34,919 nt of DNA, from NCBI GenBank assembly GCA_016180925.1, contig JACPAH010000015.1, positions 1 through 34,919 of the forward strand, in the 5' to 3' direction. The notes beneath the pieces are model-generated. The model saw only the letters and a list, made by a program, of their open reading frames with translations. It ran no database searches and was not told where the DNA came from. The position numbers and the translations under genes are program-made. Source of the DNA: Candidatus Aenigmatarchaeota archaeon. Lineage in GTDB: Archaea; Aenigmatarchaeota; Aenigmatarchaeia; GW2011-AR5. Each line of letters opens with the position of its first letter. Position 1 is the first letter of the stretch. Shown here in pieces: positions 19,403-27,570 of the stretch.

Positions 19403-20085
19403 TCATCGCCCGTAACCCACAGAAAAGCCCGCATAAGCCTTGTCGTCAAAGCCTTTCTTCATGCCTTTCTGGAATCTTGCGAAAGCCTTGAAGGAAAGTC
19501 CGCCTGCGGAGAACGGGACGCCTGCCTCTCCCGTGGCTATGCTGAAGCCTGAACCCTCTATGAAATATCGGTTGTTATACTGGACGCCGGCGTTCGCATA
19601 GAAAGGAATCCTTCCGGCACGCCCTTTGTAGTTCACTTTCACATGAACATACCTTCCCCTCTCATTTTCGAGGCTGCCGCCTTCGAGGTTCTGGACGACC
19701 TTGACGCTCATCCCTTCTTTCTGCATCGTAAGCCACAATTCATGGATTCTTCCGTCTTATCCTGGCCTATGCCCATCAAATCGAAGAAGTTGTATGAAGC
19801 GTCAAAATCCATTCCTCTGTAAGTTCCTCCATAGCCCGTTGTTATATCGGCTTCGGTAAGGCCTTTTGCCGTATTGACATTTGACCACAGCATCCCGTAG
19901 AAGCCGTTTCTGCCCGCCATGACCGAGGACTGGATTACAGGCTCTTCCTCAAGAACAAAGCCCGGGGAGGCTACATAAGCGCCGTTCAGTGTGATATTGG
20001 CACCAACTGTCGTATCGGATTCAGCCCCATGCGGCAGAAATGTTGCCAACATCGTTGCTCCCGCAATCCAGGCTGTTTTTCTCAT
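19403..20085 (-). CDS. Secreted, beta-strand-rich hypothetical protein, split by an apparent -1 frameshift near 19737
   Basis: N-part MRKTAWIAGATMLATFLPHGAESDTTVGANITL... has a signal-like N-terminus; C-part WLTMQKEGMSVKVVQ...AYAGFSVGYGR in another frame; alternating aromatic/Gly strands. Confidence 0.6.
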
Positions 20086-20135
20086 ACCAAAAGCATTTCA
20101 AAAATCTTCTTAAACGCAGTGTTCAATTGGGATTC

Positions 20136-20597
20136 ATGAAGGCAGTGTCATATTACCTCAATTCCGTCATGAAGGACGTGACGGCTATGGGCGGCATAAC
20201 GTTCTACGCCGTTCTACTTGTGTTCTCGTATTTCCTGGACATCCGGGTATTCTACAAGCTCCTGGCAGGAGCCTTCCTGATGTATATTATTAACGTCCCT
20301 CTGAAGCTGGTTTTCTACAAGGACAGGCCCAACAAGATGGGGTACAAGGCTTTGTGGGAGAAGTTCGAGGCGTCATCGTTCCCCAGCGTCCATTCCGCAA
20401 GGGTGATATTCCTCGCCCTGGTCTTCTGGACTACTTCGATGCCGCTTCTGCTGAAGGCGTTCGTCGTCCTGGTAGCCGCGCTTGTCATGGTTTCGCGCGT
20501 GTGGCTGAAGAAGCATTTCTGGAGCGACGTTGCAGCCGGCATAATCTCCGGCCTGGTTATATTCTACATAGCGGAGAATTTTGTGATATTGCTGTAA
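20136..20597 (+). CDS. PAP2-superfamily membrane phosphatase
   Basis: KLVFYKDRPN, PSVHSAR and SRVWLKKHFWSDVAAG correspond to the three PAP2 motifs (KxxxxxxRP / PSxH / SRxxxxxHxxxD). Confidence 0.88.
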   Translation: MKAVSYYLNSVMKDVTAMGGITFYAVLLVFSYFLDIRVFYKLLAGAFLMYIINVPLKLVFYKDRPNKMGYKALWEKFEASSFPSVHSARVIFLALVFWTTSMPLLLKAFVVLVAALVMVSRVWLKKHFWSDVAAGIISGLVIFYIAENFVILL

Positions 20598-20734
20598 TTC
20601 AGGAATGAAAAACACCTGACAAAAATAGCGATATGGTTAAAATATGGATATCGCATGTCCGGAACTAATGTTTCACAAAGAAAGTATATTTTAAATAGAG
20701 AAAAATCAATGATTCAATCGCCTTGGATGGAATT

Positions 20735-20826
20735 GCCTCAGCCAGAAATGGCGGCAAAGGTAGTGTAGCGGTCTAGCATATGGCCCTGTCACGGCCATGA
20801 CCCGGGTTCGAATCCCGGCCGAGGCG
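20735..20826 (+). tRNA. tRNA-Asp(GTC) with a 19-nt intron at position 5/6 (20740-20758)
   Basis: Exons GCCTC (20735-20739) + GG TA GTGT... (20759-20826) give a perfect GCCTCGG/CCGAGGC acceptor, TGGCC-CTGTCAC-GGCCA anticodon arm, CCGGG-TTCGAAT-CCCGG T arm; 73 nt mature. Confidence 0.93.
20740..20758 (+). other. tRNA intron, acceptor stem 5/6 (AGCCAGAAATGGCGGCAAA)
   Basis: Canonical BHB: central helix TGCC/GGCA, 5' bulge TC|A, inner helix GCC/GGC, 3' bulge AA|G. Confidence 0.9.
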
Positions 20827-20913
20827 CTTATGTAGGGCCTGTATTTTGAAAACCAGAGGTTTTCGAAATGTAGGCGCAATTTCGAAGAAATTGGGCCTGT
20901 AGCTCAGCCTGGT

Positions 20914-20958
20914 AAACTTCTTTCGGAAAGAAGTTTAATCAAGAAACGAGTTCAGGAT
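20914..20958 (+). other. tRNA-Lys D-loop intron (45 nt, position ~20/21)
   Basis: Central helix CCTG/CAGG, bulges GT|A and AT|A; removal gives the consensus D-loop AGCCTGGTA. Confidence 0.9.
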
Positions 20959-20975
20959 AGAGCACCTGCCTCTTA

Positions 20976-21018
20976 CCCCCGTAAAATGGCCTCGACTTTG
21001 CGCCAGCAAAGGGGAGAA
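20976..21018 (+). other. tRNA-Lys canonical 37/38 intron (43 nt)
   Basis: Central helix CTCT/GGAG, bulges TA|C and AA|A. Confidence 0.9.
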
Positions 21019-21056
21019 AGCAGGGAGTCGCGGGTTCGAATCCCGTCGGGCCCACT

Positions 21057-21977
21057 TCATTCATTCTTCAGGAATCCATAATTTTTCTTCAAAGTTCTTA
21101 CAAGAAAATCTATGATTTGGTCGTATTTCCCGTCATTTGCCGCCCTGACTGCCCGCAGATAATTGTTTCGATCCTTTACATAAATATTGATTTCAGGATA
21201 ATTATTCTTCTTTAGTATGTAATTCATTAGAAGGCGGCATACCCTTCCATTTCCGTCTGTAAATGGATGTACGCTCACAAACTTCATCGAAAGCAAGGCT
21301 GCAAGTTCCAGCGGATGCAGATTTTTGTTTTGTTTATACCAAACTATAAGGTCTTTCATTAACTTTGGTATATCTCCGTGGTTCGGCAACTCAACATCGG
21401 AGCCAAGGATGAAAACCGGAACTTTCCTGTATTTTCCGCGCTTTTCGTCTATATCCTCCATCAATACCCAATGAAGTCTTTTTATTAACCATTCATTTAT
21501 ATCTCCTTGGTAAGAAAGGAGATACTCAAGCGCTTTTTTATGATTTTTTGCCTCGTAAATCTCGCGCAAAGATATATTTTTCGGCGCTACACCATCGTTT
21601 ATTATCATCGATGTTTCTCTTTTGTTTGCAGTGCTGCCCTCAATGGCATTGGAATTGTAAGTAAGCTCGGTAAAAAACCACTCATTAAATTTTCCTGAAA
21701 TTACTTTGCCTCCTTTTTTCAGATAGTTAAAAAAACGCAGTCTTATAATTTCAATAAAATCCTTCTGTTCTTCCGTAAGATAATTCGTTTTGACGAGAAG
21801 CTTATCAAAATTCTGCAGTTCCTTTTTAATTTTCTCTTCTGATAAATGTCCTTCGCCGATGTATTTCCTTACCTTTTTCCATTTATTGTCATCGCGTATA
21901 GTATGAACTATGTAATTATATCGCTTCCTGTCGCGCATCTTTATTTCGTGATATGGCATACCATTATATACGTCCAC
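21057..21977 (-). CDS. Fic/DOC family protein with N-terminal inhibitory-type motif
   Basis: Fic motif HPFTDGNGRVCRLL; N-terminal YNSNAIEGST matches the (S/T)xxxE(G/N) inhibitory motif. Confidence 0.92.
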   Translation of the reverse strand: MDVYNGMPYHEIKMRDRKRYNYIVHTIRDDNKWKKVRKYIGEGHLSEEKIKKELQNFDKLLVKTNYLTEEQKDFIEIIRLRFFNYLKKGGKVISGKFNEWFFTELTYNSNAIEGSTANKRETSMIINDGVAPKNISLREIYEAKNHKKALEYLLSYQGDINEWLIKRLHWVLMEDIDEKRGKYRKVPVFILGSDVELPNHGDIPKLMKDLIVWYKQNKNLHPLELAALLSMKFVSVHPFTDGNGRVCRLLMNYILKKNNYPEINIYVKDRNNYLRAVRAANDGKYDQIIDFLVRTLKKNYGFLKNE

Positions 21978-22051
21978 ATATATTTAAATACTTAATTTTG
22001 TGCCCGTATAGGTATATTCGCCATATTTCAGAATCTAGAGTCGGGCCCATT

Positions 22052-23380
22052 TCATAACATGGTCGTCTCGGAAACTACTTTTTCTGTCGTGAGTGAATAA
22101 GACTTGCCTCCGGCAAGAAGCAATTCCGGTACCGGAGGCCGCGTGTTGTAGTTTGTCATCTCCATGGCCTTCACGTAAGCGCCTGTTGTCAGGAACGCTA
22201 CCACATCGCCTTCTCTGGGGCGCGTCGTTTCCCTTCTTATCGGGTCGCGTGAAAGAAAGTCGCCTGTCTCGCACACGTTGCCTGCGAACATGAATTTCCC
22301 TTCAAGCTCCGAGTCGGCCCTCCCGCAAAGGACTATGTGGTGGTGTGAGTTGTATACTTCAGGCCTCGGTAGGTGGTTGAACCCCGTATCCAGCCCCACG
22401 ACTGTCTCGCCGCTTTTTCTCTTCACGTCCGTGACCGTGGCGAGCAGTATGCCTGAATCGCCTGATATGTATCTTCCGGGCTCGAATGCCAGCGCGTCCG
22501 GGACGAGTCCTGATTCGTCGACTCTTGTAACCGTTTCATCTGCATACCTTTCAACCGGGAACTCACGGTGCTCTTTCCTGTATCTTACTCCGGGCCCGCC
22601 CCCAAAGTCTACGTATCCCAGGTTGCGTCCCATGTATCCATGTGCATCTTTCGCAACTCCCAGTGCAGCATCCAGGTTCCCTAGAAATGCCACTATTTCC
22701 TCTTCCGTCCTCCAGTTGGAGCCTATATGGAAGTGCAGTCCTGCAACGCCAAAAATTCTATCGGCTTCCCTGACGACATCATGAATATCAGACATGTCCA
22801 CGCCGAATTTTGTCGGCACTTCTTCGCCGTGTATCGTGACGCGTCCTGTTGTTATGTTCTCGGGAACGTGGCCGGCTCCTGTGACGCCAGGGTCCACCCT
22901 TATCGATACCGGAAGGACGCGCCTGGAGCCACTTCTTCTACAGTTGGCTTCTAACATCCTGCCTACCTGTCCGGCAGAATCTATATTAATCCTTACTCCG
23001 AGGTTAAGCGCCATGCGCATGTCACCAACGCTGACGCTGGAGCCGGTGTAAAGTATCTTCTCCGGTGCATAACCTGCGTCGACAGCAAGCATGGCCTCGC
23101 CCGGGGAAACGGCATCAATCCACGCGCCCTCTCGACAAAGCAGCTCCAGTATTCCTCTATGGGAATTGGTTTTCATCGCATAGTGCACTCTTACAGGTAT
23201 TTCTGTGCGGCTGGCCAGTGCATCGTGAAATCTCCTGTAGTTCTGGACAGCGCGGTCGCCGTTGTATACGTGGAGCGGCGTCCCGTATACATGCGCAAAG
23301 GCTTCTGCTCTCTGCCCTCCTATATAGAGATTTCCGTCTCTGGATTCAAGATGACCCGGAATTTCCCACCACATTTTCAT
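22052..23380 (-). CDS. lysA: Diaminopimelate decarboxylase
   Basis: VRVHYAMKTNSHRGILELLCREG (PLP Lys), FHIGSNW, YVDFGGGPGVRY, EPGRYI. Confidence 0.93.
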   Translation of the reverse strand: MKMWWEIPGHLESRDGNLYIGGQRAEAFAHVYGTPLHVYNGDRAVQNYRRFHDALASRTEIPVRVHYAMKTNSHRGILELLCREGAWIDAVSPGEAMLAVDAGYAPEKILYTGSSVSVGDMRMALNLGVRINIDSAGQVGRMLEANCRRSGSRRVLPVSIRVDPGVTGAGHVPENITTGRVTIHGEEVPTKFGVDMSDIHDVVREADRIFGVAGLHFHIGSNWRTEEEIVAFLGNLDAALGVAKDAHGYMGRNLGYVDFGGGPGVRYRKEHREFPVERYADETVTRVDESGLVPDALAFEPGRYISGDSGILLATVTDVKRKSGETVVGLDTGFNHLPRPEVYNSHHHIVLCGRADSELEGKFMFAGNVCETGDFLSRDPIRRETTRPREGDVVAFLTTGAYVKAMEMTNYNTRPPVPELLLAGGKSYSLTTEKVVSETTML

Positions 23381-23583
23381 GCACCTCTCAGCTATGCTAT
23401 AAATCTGCAGATTTCCAGCGTTTTAAAACGGTGGTGGAAATCTGAGATGCTCAACGAACTTGTTGTACTTGAATAATCCACCGTCTGAAGACGGTGGTCG
23501 TTGACAATTACAATATCTTTGTTGCCGGGCTTCTTAAAAGTTGGAGGAAATTACGCGGGAATTACAGAAGAAAAAACATAAAT

Positions 23584-23701
23584 GGTTAGCAACGTGCCCG
23601 ATTTCCCAAGCCTTCGCTCAGTACTCTCATGGCCGCTGGATGGATTCTCTTCCGTGTTCGAAATGGGAACGGGACTACCCCATCCGCCATGGTCGCCAAC
23701 C
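23584..23701 (-). rRNA. 5S rRNA
   Basis: Minus strand GGTTGGCGACCATGGCGGATGGGGTAGTCCCGTTCCCATTTCGAACACGGAAG...AGCGGCCATGAGAGTACTGAG...GTTGCTAACC with closing terminal stem. Confidence 0.93.
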
Positions 23702-23883
23702 AAGATTATATCTGGAAGAAACGGATTTAAATCCGCAGAATTCCACTGCTTTTGCCCAAAACTTTGGAAGAACTTTGTTTGCTCATTTGACATTTTCAAC
23801 ACTCTCTTTGTCCATAGAAACGCTTAAAAGCTTTTGTTACCAAATAGAAGTTACTAAATGGTGGGCATTTGGTGGGTGTAGTC

Positions 23884-24117
23884 ATGAAAAAGAAAGGGAT
23901 GCTGGGCAGGAGGAACGGGAAGAACATGTTCGGCAGGATTAGGGGTTACCTCACGAAGGATGACATAGCCATTCTTGATGAAGCCAGCAAGCGCGTCTAC
24001 AAGCACGCGAAGAACCCGGCGAAGCATTACCAGTGCGGCGAGTGCGAGTATCACTGGCTTTATTCGAGCATGAAGTGCCCTGTCTGCTCATCCATGCAGA
24101 TTAAGCAGGTTGCATGA
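23884..24117 (+). CDS. Small zinc-ribbon protein
   Basis: HYQCGECEYHWLYSSMKCPVCSSMQIKQVA: CxxC...CxxC. Confidence 0.65.
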   Translation: MKKKGMLGRRNGKNMFGRIRGYLTKDDIAILDEASKRVYKHAKNPAKHYQCGECEYHWLYSSMKCPVCSSMQIKQVA

Positions 24118-24135
24118 TTTTTTCTTAATCAAAAA

Positions 24136-24253
24136 TCCCCCGACTGGGATTTGAACCCAGAACCTCACGGTTTCTGTTTAAAGCACCCGCTGGGTGCCTT
24201 CTTCTTTGAGAAGAAGACTACAGCCATGCGCTCTACCGTTGAGCTATCGGAGG
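24136..24253 (-). tRNA. tRNA-Tyr(GTA) with a 46-nt 37/38 intron (24172-24217)
   Basis: CCTCCGA TAGCTCAACGGTAGAGCG CATGG CTGTAG|A CCGTG AGGTT CTGGG TTCAAAT CCCAG TCGGGGG A; archaeal C1-G72. Confidence 0.93.
24172..24217 (-). other. tRNA-Tyr canonical intron (46 nt)
   Basis: Central helix CTGT/ACAG, bulges AG|T and AA|A; interior contains two tandem hairpins. Confidence 0.92.
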
Positions 24254-24321
24254 CATTCCTTTTTGGCCTCTAAGAACACCAGATGTGTTCTTCAGAGATT
24301 AGTAAAACTAGTGCATTCCAT

Positions 24322-24392
24322 GATTTAAATCCGAATTCCTTTGGAATTTGAATTAATCGGCATTTGATAAATGCCGATTTAAATCCGAATTC
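24322..24392. repeat. 17-bp direct repeat (GATTTAAATCCGAATTC) flanking a hairpin, downstream of the aminotransferase stop
   Basis: Exact copies at 24322-24338 and 24376-24392; inner hairpin ATCGGCATTT-ATC-AAATGCCGAT on the minus strand. Confidence 0.9.
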
Positions 24393-25605
24393 ATGCGAGT
24401 CTTTTCTGGAAATCCTTTATCCTTTCCATGCCTTCCTCGATGTCCTCCGGCGCGGCCGCGAATGAAATCCTTATGTGCCCCTGCCCCAGGGAGCCGAACG
24501 TCTCTCCGGGTATGGTGGCGACGCCCTCCTCTGCAAGAAGCCTCTTCGAATAGTCAAGCGAGCTGATATCCCTCTCATACCTGACAAACGCATAATAGGC
24601 GCCCTTCGGCTCAGCGTATTCGAAGCCGTCTATTTCCGCCGCTTTTTTCCTCAGAAGCTTCCTTCTTCTGTCCAGTTCAGTCCTGAATCCTTCGACGTGA
24701 TCCCTTGATCCCGTGAGCGCGAAATATGCCGCAAACTGCGACAGGGAGGGGGCGCATATGGACTGGGCGTCATGGAACTTTATCATGGCATCAAGCAGTT
24801 TCCTGTTCCTTGTATGGACATAGCCTACCCTGAAACCCGTCATCGCCTCCTCCTTCGAAGCAGTGAGGCACGTCACGAGCAGTTCATCCATTTCCTGAAT
24901 ACCGAGCGACATCATGCTTACATGCCTTTCGCCGTCATATGTGAGAAATCTGTACGCCTCGTCGCACAGGACATACGTCCCGTTTTCTGCCGCTATCCCG
25001 GCCACTTCCCTGATATCATCCTCCGAAAATATTTTTCCGGTCGGGTTCGCCGGGGTGTTTATGACTATCAGCTTCGTCCTTTCGCTCACAGAATCCCTCA
25101 GGCGCTCCATATCCAGCTTCCAGCCCTCTTCTTCCATGAGGGGCGCATAAACAGGCACGCCTCCCCACATGAGCGTGACAATTCTCATGGGCTCGTAATG
25201 CGGGTTCGTGAGGATTACTTCATCGCCGGGATTCACTACAGATGCCACGGCCTGGCCGAGCCCTGCCATGCTCCCGGCCGATATGTATACGTCTTCAGGG
25301 CGGGCACCTATCTTTTCGGCAACCGCTTCCCTCAGTTCCGGCAATCCGGGCTGGAGGGTGTACCGGTTTATGTCCGGCTCATGCAGGATTGCATGGGCAA
25401 TCCTTTCCTTCACGTATTCAGGCAGGGAGAAAGGCGGCGTGCCCTGTCCGAGGTTTATGACCCTGCCTTGATAAGTTCTTCTCCTTTCAGCCAGGAGGTC
25501 TGTCATCTCTCTTATAAGGGAGCGCGGCCCCATGTCCGCAACCCTGTCCGCAAGCGGCTTCGGCATGTAGTTCTTATGTTGCAAAAGGATTAAACCTGTT
25601 TTCAA
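24391..25605 (-). CDS. PLP-dependent class I/II aminotransferase
   Basis: INLGQGTPPFSLP, ISAGSMAGLGQ, NPANPTGK-like INTPANPTGKIFS, LVTCLTASKEEAMTGFRVGYV. Confidence 0.93.
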   Translation of the reverse strand: MKTGLILLQHKNYMPKPLADRVADMGPRSLIREMTDLLAERRRTYQGRVINLGQGTPPFSLPEYVKERIAHAILHEPDINRYTLQPGLPELREAVAEKIGARPEDVYISAGSMAGLGQAVASVVNPGDEVILTNPHYEPMRIVTLMWGGVPVYAPLMEEEGWKLDMERLRDSVSERTKLIVINTPANPTGKIFSEDDIREVAGIAAENGTYVLCDEAYRFLTYDGERHVSMMSLGIQEMDELLVTCLTASKEEAMTGFRVGYVHTRNRKLLDAMIKFHDAQSICAPSLSQFAAYFALTGSRDHVEGFRTELDRRRKLLRKKAAEIDGFEYAEPKGAYYAFVRYERDISSLDYSKRLLAEEGVATIPGETFGSLGQGHIRISFAAAPEDIEEGMERIKDFQKRLA

Positions 25606-25619
25606 CGCAATTATCCGGT

Positions 25620-25970
25620 TTATATAGAAAATGGTTCTGTAACTGCTGGTATCACCCGTCCAGCATATCCAAATTCTCTACCTCTTTTTATATCCTCTGC
25701 AAGTCCTTCGCAACGTCCCGCTTCATGAAGATAATGACTGACACTACGGCCTTCTGTAAATCGATAATCTGGCGTATTTGCTATTTTTCTCCAAGTATCT
25801 GCAAGGTTTCTTAAACCTTCTGCTAGAGCCTGTCTTACCCATTGGACAGGATAAGTACCTTCATCTACAAGTTGCATAGATGATACAAAAGAACTGTTAT
25901 CACCGTCTCTTCTCATACTGTCAAGGTAGTCTCTCATACTTTGTAATAAAGATGTAGGCATATAATTCAA
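25620..25970 (-). CDS. Hypothetical protein
   Basis: 116-aa ORF, no recognised family. Confidence 0.5.
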   Translation of the reverse strand: MNYMPTSLLQSMRDYLDSMRRDGDNSSFVSSMQLVDEGTYPVQWVRQALAEGLRNLADTWRKIANTPDYRFTEGRSVSHYLHEAGRCEGLAEDIKRGREFGYAGRVIPAVTEPFSI

Positions 25971-26151
25971 TTATTTACTATTTAGTAATATTTATAAGCT
26001 TTTTGGTGCTCCGCTCACCGAAGTTGTTTATCTGCAGAAGCCTCTATAAAACTCACAACTTCAGTTGTGAGATAAACACAAAGAGGCTTCTGCGATGACA
26101 AAGATGTTGGAAACCGCCATCTTCAGATGGCGGAGATATAAACATCTTTGA

Positions 26152-27570
26152 TCATTCTTCCTTCCTGCGCCTTCTTATGGAAAACTTCTTCTTCTCCTGC
26201 TCCTCGCTTACCACCATGCCCAGCCTCGGGGAGAACGACTTGAGCTCTATCTGTATGTTGTTGTGCTTAAGGCTGGCTTTTGCAGGCGGCAGCGACAGCT
26301 CTCCATGAACGCCGAATACCGGCAATATCTTGTATGAAAGGACGCGCTCCTCATGCGGGTACAGGTCCTTCACCGCCCACGTAAGCTCCGTCCCAATATG
26401 GGTTTTCTTCTTCTTCGGGGCCGGCCCGTGCTCGTGCCTGAACTCGAAGACTGAAGGCACGAAGTCCGTCACCGACACATGGTTGACCTTCCTTCCCGTG
26501 CCGTTCTTCAGGTCGATGCCAACAGTGAATTCCTCGCCCTCCTCGATGAATTTCTTCTGTATTATGTACTTGCGTATGCGGACGCTGCGCAGCTTGAAAA
26601 GTATTGCCCACACGGCTATTATCAGGGCGATTATTATTATGAAGAGAGGCGAATAATCGACGAAGTATACGACGCTCTTCTCTTCACCGGGTTTTATCGT
26701 CTCGAATCTCCACACGAATTTTCCGCCGTCCTTGCTGAGCGGGGTGTCTCCAGATATGAATAATGCGTCAAAAGGCGAGATGTCCTGCTCGATATCATAT
26801 GAGCTTTTCGCGAAGTTGCCGTCGTTCACGACGGTAATCCTCTTCCCGTAGCCGAAGAGAAGCGAAAACTTCCCTGCATTTTCGCTTATTATGGCCTTTC
26901 TTGCTACGGTGAAATATCCCGTGCTTGACTTGGCCTCGCTGCCGTAAGCTATCATCACCCTCACTTCGTAATCCCCTTCACCGGCCCCCGCCGGGAGAGA
27001 CAGCGTCTGTATGGCTGTTTCTGTCGCATCCGGGTCCAGCGCTTCTATCTTCTGCACAAGCTCCGTGACGCCGCCCGAAGGCGAGACAACTTTTGTGCTG
27101 ACTGTTATATCCTTCACCTGCACAGTCTTCGTGCTCTTGACCTTTGTCCTTATCTCGACCTCGCCCTTCGGGACCAGGTTCCCGGTCGACCTTATGCTTT
27201 CAATGTCGATGATTTCCCCTTTCTCTACCCTGACGAAAACGTCCTTCTTGGCGAAGCCGGATACAGGCGATGACGCTATTATGGCGAACCTGTAGGTGCT
27301 TGGCTGGGTATCGATATAGGGAGAAACCGTGAAATCTGTCGTCCTGGAACTGCCGGCCACGTCAAGCGTCCCGTACGAGAGGGAAACCCATGGCTTTGCG
27401 TCTATTATGCCGAGGCTCACGACGCTGCTTTCGGTGTCGCTGACTGTTATCAGGACCGTCTTGGATTCCCCTGCCCTTACCGTTATGGTGTCGTCCGTTC
27501 CGCTTACGCTCAGGGCGAGCGAAGCGCCGGAAATGAGTAGTATAAAAAGTAATGCCGATACAGCCTTCAT
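26152..27570 (-). CDS. Secreted/membrane protein with Ig-like extracellular repeats and one C-terminal TM segment
   Basis: Signal peptide MKAVSALLFILLISGASLALS, Ig-like beta repeats, TM SPLFIIIIALIIAVWAILF, basic tail. Confidence 0.65.
   Translation of the reverse strand: MKAVSALLFILLISGASLALSVSGTDDTITVRAGESKTVLITVSDTESSVVSLGIIDAKPWVSLSYGTLDVAGSSRTTDFTVSPYIDTQPSTYRFAIIASSPVSGFAKKDVFVRVEKGEIIDIESIRSTGNLVPKGEVEIRTKVKSTKTVQVKDITVSTKVVSPSGGVTELVQKIEALDPDATETAIQTLSLPAGAGEGDYEVRVMIAYGSEAKSSTGYFTVARKAIISENAGKFSLLFGYGKRITVVNDGNFAKSSYDIEQDISPFDALFISGDTPLSKDGGKFVWRFETIKPGEEKSVVYFVDYSPLFIIIIALIIAVWAILFKLRSVRIRKYIIQKKFIEEGEEFTVGIDLKNGTGRKVNHVSVTDFVPSVFEFRHEHGPAPKKKKTHIGTELTWAVKDLYPHEERVLSYKILPVFGVHGELSLPPAKASLKHNNIQIELKSFSPRLGMVVSEEQEKKKFSIRRRRKEE

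Larger units (their letters stand above)
20893..21054 (+). tRNA. tRNA-Lys(CTT) with two introns (20914-20958 in the D-loop; 20976-21018 at 37/38)
   Basis: Mature GGGCCTG TAGCTCAGCCTGGTAGAGCA CCTGC CTCTTAA GCAGG GAGTC GCGGG TTCGAAT CCCGT CGGGCCC A; all stems form after removing both introns. Confidence 0.93.
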
